Shown: piece after piece, positions 1-3,994 of the stretch | How positions within the stretch are numbered: the stretch's first letter is position 1 | Layout of the letters: each line of letters starts with the position of its first letter | NCBI GenBank assembly: GCA_947253735.1 | Contig: CAMYAU010000095.1 | Coordinates: 1-5,776, forward strand | Source of the DNA: an uncultured Varibaculum sp. | Lineage (GTDB): Bacteria > Actinomycetota > Actinomycetes > Actinomycetales > Actinomycetaceae | Direction: 5' to 3' | Length of the DNA: 5,776 bases | The notes under the pieces: generated by a model | What the model saw: the letters and a program-made list of their open reading frames with translations, nothing else | Told to the model about the DNA's origin: nothing | The model's database searches: none | Made by a program: the position numbers and the translations under genes

Positions 1-27
1 ACCCGGCTCCATCGAGCAGCCCTAATG

Positions 28-61
28 CTCTAACTGTAACATTGTTAGAGTACGTTACAGT
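28..61. repeat. Interlocked inverted repeats
   Basis: There are two perfect dyads. CTCTAAC (28-34) pairs with GTTAGAG (44-50) across 9 nt. ACTGTAAC (33-40) pairs with GTTACAGT (54-61) across 13 nt. The arms are interleaved, so both cannot form as simple nested hairpins. The right arms are themselves similar (GTTAGAG and GTTACAG), as are the left arms, which suggests degenerate repeats of one protein-binding site. No T-run follows, so an intrinsic terminator is unlikely. Confidence 0.6.
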
Positions 62-69
62 GGCGCAAG

Positions 70-86
70 CCTAAGCTGAACTTAGG
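70..86 (-). repeat. Small hairpin just after the stop at 88
   Basis: CCTAAG (70-75) and CTTAGG (81-86) form a 6-bp stem with a 5-nt loop. It begins two bases beyond the TAA stop of the leftward 80-aa gene. There is no U-tract on the 3' side, so it would be a poor rho-independent terminator. It may instead protect the mRNA 3' end or belong to the adjacent repeats. Confidence 0.4.
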
Positions 87-87
87 G

Positions 88-330
88 TTAAAGTAGTTTA
101 CGCAGGTCATACACCAACTCTTCCATCTGGTCCAGTTGGATACGAAGGGTATTCATCTCGTCCAATACTGCGTCTAGTCGCTCCACCCATTCGTCTTTGT
201 TATACACAAAATAATTGTCCTTAAAGCTGTATAGCCCGGAGCAGGTATCCCGCAAGGTTTTACCCTGGTGGGCTACCCCAAGTCCGCTATCGCGCACGCT
301 GAAAAGCAAGCGCAGTTTTTCCTCATTCAA
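88..330 (-). CDS. Small acidic protein of unknown function (TTG start)
   Basis: This is an 80-aa protein that I do not recognise. I chose the TTG at 330-328, which begins NEEKLRLLFSV. It sits 8 nt after a strong Shine-Dalgarno GGAGGG and overlaps the stop of the upstream gene (323-325) by 8 nt, so translation is probably coupled. The frame is open further upstream to an ATG at 429, but that part lies wholly inside the upstream gene and reads as an unlikely Arg/Gly/Trp-rich peptide. The C-terminal 40 residues (from about DEWVERLDAVL to the end) are acidic with heptad-like Leu/Met spacing, so an amphipathic helix or coiled coil is likely. No signal peptide or membrane segment is visible. It is the last gene of the leftward cluster. 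Confidence 0.7.
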   Translation of the reverse strand: MNEEKLRLLFSVRDSGLGVAHQGKTLRDTCSGLYSFKDNYFVYNKDEWVERLDAVLDEMNTLRIQLDQMEELVYDLRKLL

Positions 331-1030
331 TTGCTTTTCCCTCCAGATTCGGGGCCCGCCACAACCAAGCGTTTTCAGCGATCCGATCACTGATCTTCTT
401 GTAGCCAGCAGCCATATAGCTATGCCCATACCGCTCGGGGAGAACCGGGGCGATATTTTCTATTCCTTGCAAGAACTCGAAAACTTGTTTTTGCGTCATC
501 GGCGCAGCTAAAGGTGACAGCCCATCCGTCAAATAGCCTTTGTCTGCTTGGTAGACGAAGAACTCGTTTATCTTTTGCCCATCACGGTCTATAGTCAGCA
601 AATAGTTATTACTGGTTAGTTTTATTCTGGTGTAGCCTGGCATCGTCGAATCCAAAGCCTCAAGATGTTCCTGGTCGAAAAAAGACACCCACACTTTCGA
701 TACCGCGTCGATCCTTGTAAGCGGGGTGATCGGAATATAGCCGTAAGCGGTCACGAATGGGGCAAAACCAGCAGCAAGATTGCGCACAGTGGCATTCAGA
801 CATAGCCAAGGCATTTTGATACCTTTTAAACGCCCATCAAGTTTGGCACGCACAACGTCCACGCACGCGTTTTCGCCTACCGCCACCACCGCGTGCCGGT
901 GCGGGGTCTGGATCACTTTCCCCTTAAATGGAGCGACCACAGACCCGCTCACGAACACGTCCCTGCTTGGACGAGGCCACGGGTAAAGCGAAGGCTTAAA
1001 GGGTGGGGTAACAATCTTTTTCGCGTTCAT
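323..1030 (-). CDS. Conserved protein of unknown function, possible GGCT-like fold
   Basis: This is a 235-aa soluble-looking protein without signal peptide or membrane helix. The ATG at 1030 overlaps the TGA of the HTH gene (TGATG), with GGGG 7 nt upstream; a GTG at 1033 is an alternative. Residues from about 45 on (HAVVAVGENACVDVVRAKL, then a VTAYGYIPITPL stretch, then an acidic LDSTMPGYTRIKL) recall actinobacterial proteins distantly like gamma-glutamylcyclotransferases: a GxN-type start, an AxYG.xPxT stretch, and LD...Y.R before a beta-strand. This is memory-based and weak. The catalytic glutamate of true cyclotransferases is not recognisable, so I propose no reaction. The stop overlaps the next gene's TTG start. 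Coupling to the HTH gene suggests co-function or simple co-expression. Confidence 0.82.
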   Translation of the reverse strand: MNAKKIVTPPFKPSLYPWPRPSRDVFVSGSVVAPFKGKVIQTPHRHAVVAVGENACVDVVRAKLDGRLKGIKMPWLCLNATVRNLAAGFAPFVTAYGYIPITPLTRIDAVSKVWVSFFDQEHLEALDSTMPGYTRIKLTSNNYLLTIDRDGQKINEFFVYQADKGYLTDGLSPLAAPMTQKQVFEFLQGIENIAPVLPERYGHSYMAAGYKKISDRIAENAWLWRAPNLEGKAIE

Positions 1031-1206
1031 CACACCACCCCAGAGAATTTTAAATAATCCACAGTTTCGTTAGTGAACCGCCACGACTTACCGATCTTTA
1101 CGGCCCCTGGCAAGCCTCTAGCGGCCCAAGTGCGGACCGTATAGACGGACACGCGGAATGTATCAGCTATTTCTTTAGTGGTATATAGTTGCTCTGCTAC
1201 TCTCAT
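1030..1206 (-). CDS. Excisionase/MerR-type helix-turn-helix protein
   Basis: This is a 58-aa single-domain DNA-binding protein. After MRVAEQ it shows the standard order of this family (HTH_17 / excisionase-type winged HTH): LYTTKEIADTFRVSVYTVRTW, then a wing with VKIGKSWRF and a short final helix (VDYLKFS). Its length and the absence of any effector domain fit excision/recombination directionality factors or small plasmid repressors; the two cannot be told apart here. The start at 1206 is preferred over 1248 because GGGGAAG lies just 5' of it and the repeated start-associated element sits at its usual 8-nt distance. The stop overlaps the next ATG (TGATG), giving tight coupling to the 235-aa gene. 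It is a candidate for the regulator that reads the repeated element, but nothing in the sequence proves this. Confidence 0.88.
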   Translation of the reverse strand: MRVAEQLYTTKEIADTFRVSVYTVRTWAARGLPGAVKIGKSWRFTNETVDYLKFSGVV

Positions 1207-1224
1207 ACTTCCCCTGTAGGGCGC
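1207..1224 (-). promoter_or_regulatory. Start-associated element, copy 1
   Basis: On the minus strand GCGCCCTACA (1224-1215) is followed by GGGGAAGT and then the ATG of the HTH gene at 1206. The core is intact. The 8-nt spacer carries the Shine-Dalgarno GGGGAAG. CCC in the core and GGG in the spacer could pair weakly. See the finding on the six copies. Confidence 0.75.
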
Positions 1225-1241
1225 GCCGCTTTTCCCTTTCA

Positions 1242-1676
1242 TCACCATGTCACCAAGTTTTTTCCGTCGAAAATGCAGTCAATGTTTTCCCCACCTACCA
1301 GGCAAGACAGTTTTTCCTTAGACTTTGGTGCTTTAAGAGCCTTTAGATAGTCTTTGCCGGAGCTATCTTTTACGGCTTTAATATCAGCGCTACGGGCCGC
1401 CTGGATGAACCGGGCAGAAGCATCTTTGCTATCGACTTGCTTCCCGAGCTTTACTTTCCCGCCCTGCAAAGAACATTCCACGATCTTTGCGGTGCCTTTT
1501 TTTAGGCAGGAATAAGACCCGCCCTCATCAAATACCGCTTCCACTTTTGGGTCAGCAGATAGCGCTTGCGGGGATTGCCGCTGCAACTGGGCAGAAGAAA
1601 GCCCCACCGTTATAGCTACTAGCAATCCGGCTACCACGAAGAAAATAGTAAAAAATCGGATCCGTTTATCAGTCAT
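1242..1676 (-). CDS. Single-pass membrane protein with two Cys-pair modules
   Basis: This is a 144-aa protein that I do not recognise. The start at 1676 is set by GGAGGG five bases upstream of the ATG and by the repeated element; a longer frame from 1766 would run through a terminator stem. Residues 1-7 are basic and 8-28 are a strongly hydrophobic helix (FFTIFFVVAGLLVAITVGL), followed by about 115 residues likely outside the cell: an N-in signal anchor or uncleaved signal. The outer part has exactly four cysteines, C57/C68 and C125/C134, each pair within a similar stretch (SCLKKG...ECSLQGGKV and SCLVGG...DCIFDGKNLV), so two related disulphide hairpins are plausible, joined by a Lys/Ala-rich linker. 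A surface-exclusion or envelope role is possible but unproven. It lies between a terminator and the HTH gene. Confidence 0.83.
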   Translation of the reverse strand: MTDKRIRFFTIFFVVAGLLVAITVGLSSAQLQRQSPQALSADPKVEAVFDEGGSYSCLKKGTAKIVECSLQGGKVKLGKQVDSKDASARFIQAARSADIKAVKDSSGKDYLKALKAPKSKEKLSCLVGGENIDCIFDGKNLVTW

Positions 1677-1694
1677 GCCCTCCATGTAGGGCGC
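1677..1694 (-). promoter_or_regulatory. Start-associated element, copy 2
   Basis: On the minus strand GCGCCCTACA (1694-1685) is followed by TGGAGGGC and the ATG at 1676 of the membrane-protein gene. GCCCT and AGGGC can form a 5-bp stem with a 6-nt loop, placing the GGAGGG Shine-Dalgarno in the 3' arm. The element begins only a few bases after the T-run of the terminator. Confidence 0.78.
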
Positions 1695-1697
1695 GTG

Positions 1698-1743
1698 AAA
1701 AAGCCAGGGGCAAAGGATCCCGAAGAACCCAATGCCCCTGGCT
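1698..1743 (-). terminator. Rho-independent terminator of the LAKTG gene
   Basis: A perfect 11-bp inverted repeat, AGCCAGGGGCA / TGCCCCTGGCT on the minus strand (arms 1743-1733 and 1712-1702), has a 20-nt loop and is followed directly by TTTTT (1702-1698). It lies 54 nt past the LAKTG gene stop and points leftward. On the plus strand no T-run follows, so it is unidirectional. It separates the ArdA/LAKTG genes from the membrane/HTH genes, which then need readthrough or their own promoter. Confidence 0.85.
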
Positions 1744-1796
1744 ATATAAGACAGCGCCGAAAGCAATCATCATTGTCGCGTGAGCGCTGCCAGCTT

Positions 1797-2450
1797 TTAA
1801 TCCTCGCTCTTGCGACGGGCCACGGCGAAACTGCCAGCAGCGCCAGCTCCACAAGCAAGCGCGCCTAGCGCCGCTAGCCCAATAACCGAACCAGTCTTAG
1901 CCAGGTGCTCCCCATTTTGGCCCTCCGGCACGGCCTGACCGCCAGCATTAGGCATAGAAGCATTTTTAGCGATTTCCTCCGAGGGTTTGGTTAGCCCCGG
2001 TGTTTCGCAAGAATCGCTCACTAGGCCCTGCTCGACTAGGGCATCCATAATCGCGGCCTGAAGATTAGCAGAATTGGACCAGGTTTTAGCCTCGATAGCG
2101 CCCTTAATATACTTGTAGGCTTTATCAAAGTTAGCCCCCGGCAAGAATTCATCAAACCCAGCCTTCACGGCGGCCTTGGCTTCCTCAGAACCAAAGTTCC
2201 CGTAAGTAACCTTTTCACCCCAGGAACCAAGTAGATCCTTAACCTTGCCCTCGAAGAACGCCTTGTCGTGGCATTCGTTCTTTACTTCCTTTTCGGCTCC
2301 CGGATCGGCAGGCTTTACCAGGTTGGGGGCAGGTTGATCCTGGGTAACTGAAGCCGGGTCTTTCACCTCGACTGCAATCGCCGGTGCGGCTACCCCCATC
2401 GAGAGGGCAAATCCCACCGCGAGAGTTGGCACAACTTTCTTCAAAAGCAT
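1797..2450 (-). CDS. Secreted LAXTG-type sortase-anchored surface protein
   Basis: This is a 217-aa cell-wall-anchored protein. Residues 1-26 are a signal peptide (basic MLLKK, hydrophobic core, APAIA cleavage site). A Pro/Asp-rich stretch follows, then an Ala/Lys-rich, probably helical domain bounded by the only two extracellular cysteines (C60 and C148), then a linker and a complete sorting signal: LAKTG at 183-187, a hydrophobic helix at 188-211 and the tail RRKSED. LAXTG is typically used by class E housekeeping sortases of actinobacteria. The start at 2450 has AAAGGTGG 8 nt upstream. An in-frame ATG at 2513 lacks a purine-rich site but sits beside the repeated element, so a 21-residue longer precursor is possible. 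The adhesive or exclusion role is unknown. It is followed by a terminator. Confidence 0.88.
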   Translation of the reverse strand: MLLKKVVPTLAVGFALSMGVAAPAIAVEVKDPASVTQDQPAPNLVKPADPGAEKEVKNECHDKAFFEGKVKDLLGSWGEKVTYGNFGSEEAKAAVKAGFDEFLPGANFDKAYKYIKGAIEAKTWSNSANLQAAIMDALVEQGLVSDSCETPGLTKPSEEIAKNASMPNAGGQAVPEGQNGEHLAKTGSVIGLAALGALACGAGAAGSFAVARRKSED

Positions 2451-2513
2451 ATTTTTAACCACCTTTGTTGTCGACTTTGGTGCTTCCACTATTGGTAATG
2501 CGTAAAGACACAT

Positions 2514-2532
2514 CGGTGACTATGTAGGGCGC
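2514..2532 (-). promoter_or_regulatory. Start-associated element, copy 3 (9-nt spacer)
   Basis: On the minus strand an intact GCGCCCTACA core (2532-2523) starts two bases after the stop of the upstream ardA-like gene. It is followed by TAGTCACCG and an ATG at 2513. The spacer is one base longer than in the other copies and has no Shine-Dalgarno. The likely working start of the surface-protein gene is 63 nt further on. Confidence 0.7.
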
Positions 2533-2534
2533 GG

Positions 2535-3035
2535 TTAAATATCCCAATAAATGAAAATGCCGCTTTCTGCCGGGCACGAAAAGTAGCTGGTCTTTAAGTC
2601 CTTAGCCAGCGATTCATAGCTACAATAGGAATCCAGTTGCAAGTAGTCCATTGGGCGGATGATGGTTTCTTTGGCAATCTTTCGCGCGTAGTCAGAAAAG
2701 CTCTTGGCGTGGATCGGTTTTTCTCCGCCGTCTAGGTCGAAGTCGCGGATAGTTACGCCGCTATCGGTTTCTTCTACTTCGCAGCGACCCCGCAGGTCTT
2801 CCTCGAACGCGCCGTAGTCGAAATGGTCTATCATCGCTTGGAAGTCCTCGTAAAGGTACGCGTAAACCTCAGCGAAATCTATCCAGCTGTCATATCTGCC
2901 TTGGTAGATCAGTCCGAAGTCTTTTACTTCCTCGCCGTCTTTAATCCCGCGCACTGCCATATATGCATCCAGTGCCGCTTGGCGTTCAGATTCAGCTTTC
3001 TCTGCCGGGCTTGGCCCAAAGTTTTCTACGCTCAT
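2535..3035 (-). CDS. ardA: ArdA-like antirestriction protein, short paralogue
   Basis: This is a 166-aa acidic protein (about 35 Asp/Glu to 17 Lys/Arg). ArdA proteins mimic DNA and inhibit type I restriction enzymes during entry of mobile DNA. The ArdA C-terminal signature is clear: YQGRYDSWIDFA (44-55), HFDYGAFEEDL (71-81) and GVTIRDFD (93-100). A second, weaker copy of the same pattern follows: FSDYA (113-117), SYCSYESLAKDL (136-147) and GIFIYWD (159-165). The usual N-terminal ArdA domain is not recognisable, although the total length happens to match classical ArdA. The start at 3035 has GAGAGG just upstream and the repeated element in place. It lies 21 nt after a longer paralogue, with which it shares blocks such as CEVEETD. 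I am sure of the family, less sure of activity. Confidence 0.8.
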   Translation of the reverse strand: MSVENFGPSPAEKAESERQAALDAYMAVRGIKDGEEVKDFGLIYQGRYDSWIDFAEVYAYLYEDFQAMIDHFDYGAFEEDLRGRCEVEETDSGVTIRDFDLDGGEKPIHAKSFSDYARKIAKETIIRPMDYLQLDSYCSYESLAKDLKTSYFSCPAESGIFIYWDI

Positions 3036-3053
3036 GCCTCTCTTGTGTGGCGC
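3036..3053 (-). promoter_or_regulatory. Start-associated element, copy 4 (degenerate)
   Basis: On the minus strand GCGCCACACA (3053-3044; two differences from the core) is followed by AGAGAGGC and the ATG at 3035 of the short ardA-like gene. It begins three bases after the stop of the longer paralogue. The 8-nt spacing and the GGC before the ATG are kept although the core has drifted. Confidence 0.65.
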
Positions 3054-3056
3054 GGG

Positions 3057-3890
3057 TTAATAGTCGCGGAACACGTACACGCCGTTTTCCGATTCGGCGC
3101 AGGAATAATCGTTCTTCAAATCATTAGCCAAGGCTTCATAGTCGCAGTAAGCGTCCAGCCAGTTGCAGTCCTCAGTCTCAATAACGGTTTCGTCAGCAAC
3201 GCTCCTGGCGTAGTCTTCAAAACTACTCGCTTTAACCGTGCCCTTGCCGTCCGGGTCATCATCAAAATTGCGGATAACAACCCCGCCGTCCGTTTCTTCC
3301 ACTTCGCAGTTGAGTTTTAGATCGCGGGAAAAACTGTCATAGTCAAAATAGCGGTTCAAAACATCAAGACCTTCAAACTGGTATGCATACTCGGAGGCAA
3401 AATCCGACCAAGAATCGTATTCACCTTGGTAACGGCTCTCGAACTCTAAGGCTTCTTCCGGGTCAGTAATCCCGCATTCTTTTACCCAAGCGCAAAACGG
3501 CTTCTCGTTGCCATCTTCTTTGGCCTGGCTATAAGCCTTGCCCCACCCGCTAGCTTCCTCCACGGACTTGGGGGCGATCTCTAATTCCCCATCGGTATCG
3601 GATACTTCCAGGTTTTCGTGCTCGCGGATCAGGCAAACATCAACCGGTGTAAGCCCTTCGGTGTCGGTAATCTTCACCCACTCGCCGGTGACTATCCCTT
3701 TGCGCCTGCAATCAACGCAGTCCACAAACACCTTCGGGGTATCTAGATCTTCCAGGCGTTTTTCCAGCTCCAAAGTCAGCCCGGACTCAGCTCGGTATTT
3801 TTCGGTAAACTTCCCGTCTTTTGCGCGCGGATGCTTCGCCTCGAAATTGCTCATGCCTTGTATTGTTGGCGGGGTTTGTTTGCTGCCCAT
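3057..3890 (-). CDS. ardA: ArdA-like antirestriction protein with N-terminal extension
   Basis: This is a 277-aa acidic protein, much longer than classical ArdA (about 166 aa). The C-terminal half carries the ArdA signature twice: YQGEYDSWSDFA (154-165), YFDYDSFSRDL (181-191) and GVVIRNFD (203-210); then FEDYA (224-228), DAYCDYEALANDL (246-258) and GVYVFRDY (270-277). The N-terminal 120 residues are unlike ArdA: HPRAKDGKF (20-28), a motif I associate with phage and mobile-element proteins, then DCVDC (C58, C61) in a small possibly beta-rich segment. The start at 3890 has AAGGAG 4 nt upstream. ATG 3854 (MSNFEAKH) is an internal alternative. An in-frame ATA at 3917 stands where the repeated element predicts a start codon. 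It is the first gene of the leftward cluster and probably arose with its neighbour by duplication. Confidence 0.8.
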   Translation of the reverse strand: MGSKQTPPTIQGMSNFEAKHPRAKDGKFTEKYRAESGLTLELEKRLEDLDTPKVFVDCVDCRRKGIVTGEWVKITDTEGLTPVDVCLIREHENLEVSDTDGELEIAPKSVEEASGWGKAYSQAKEDGNEKPFCAWVKECGITDPEEALEFESRYQGEYDSWSDFASEYAYQFEGLDVLNRYFDYDSFSRDLKLNCEVEETDGGVVIRNFDDDPDGKGTVKASSFEDYARSVADETVIETEDCNWLDAYCDYEALANDLKNDYSCAESENGVYVFRDY

Positions 3891-3917
3891 TTTTCTCCTT
3901 CGGTTTTGGCTTCCTAT

Positions 3918-3935
3918 GCCCCTTATGTAGGGCGC
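3918..3935 (-). promoter_or_regulatory. Start-associated element, copy 5 (ATA at start position)
   Basis: On the minus strand GCGCCCTACA (3935-3926) is followed by TAAGGGGC and then ATA (3917-3915), not ATG. This copy is closest to the consensus, and the ATA is in frame with the ardA-like gene whose ATG is at 3890. CCCT and AGGG can pair across a 5-nt loop. Confidence 0.72.
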
Positions 3936-3976
3936 ATGGCAAAACCTGCCCGCCCGCGTTTTCACCGCTGATTGCC

Positions 3977-3994
3977 GCGCCCTATGTAGGGGGC
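3977..3994 (+). promoter_or_regulatory. Start-associated element, copy 6 (plus strand)
   Basis: GCGCCCTATG (3977-3986) is followed by TAGGGGGC and the ATG at 3995 of the ATPase gene, with the same 8-nt spacing as on the minus strand. Here the element is nearly palindromic (CCCTA-TG-TAGGG), so a minus-strand core with one mismatch (GCCCCCTACA) overlaps it. It contains the GGGGG Shine-Dalgarno. Confidence 0.75.

Larger units (their letters stand above)
1..87. other. Gene-free segment with inverted repeats
   Basis: I see no coding region here. The segment lies 3' of the leftward gene that stops at 88. It holds two overlapping, interlocked inverted repeats (CTCTAAC 28-34 with GTTAGAG 44-50; ACTGTAAC 33-40 with GTTACAGT 54-61) and a small hairpin at 70-86. 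It could be a weak terminator region, an operator, or part of an origin or partition site. The sequence does not decide between these. Confidence 0.55.
3891..3994. promoter_or_regulatory. Divergent intergenic region
   Basis: These 104 bp separate the leftward ardA-like gene and the rightward ATPase gene, so promoters for both must lie here or overlap the gene ends. Each side carries one copy of the start-associated element, facing outward, 41 bp apart. I found no convincing -35/-10 pair in either direction. The best plus-strand guess, TTTTCA with 18 nt to TATGTA, has a poor -10 and would give an almost leaderless transcript. Confidence 0.5.

Noticed and set aside
215..511. Plus-strand open frame opposite the 80-aa and 235-aa genes
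   Set aside because: It has no ribosome-binding site and its residues look like a shadow; both minus-strand genes explain the region.
1669..1770. 34-codon minus-strand frame (MMIAFGAVLYS...) running through the terminator and overlapping the membrane-protein start
   Set aside because: It has no clear Shine-Dalgarno, and it must read through the 11-bp stem; the overlap of its stop with the next start is probably chance, though a leader peptide cannot be excluded.
2823..3320. 165-aa plus-strand frame opposite the two ardA-like genes
   Set aside because: It lies antisense to clear ArdA signatures on the minus strand and has no start signals.
3977..3994. Reading the element as a promoter -10 box (TACATA / TATGTA)
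   Set aside because: The hexamer varies among copies (TACATA, TACATG, TACAGG, TATGTA), does not fit TAnnnT, and no matching -35 is conserved.
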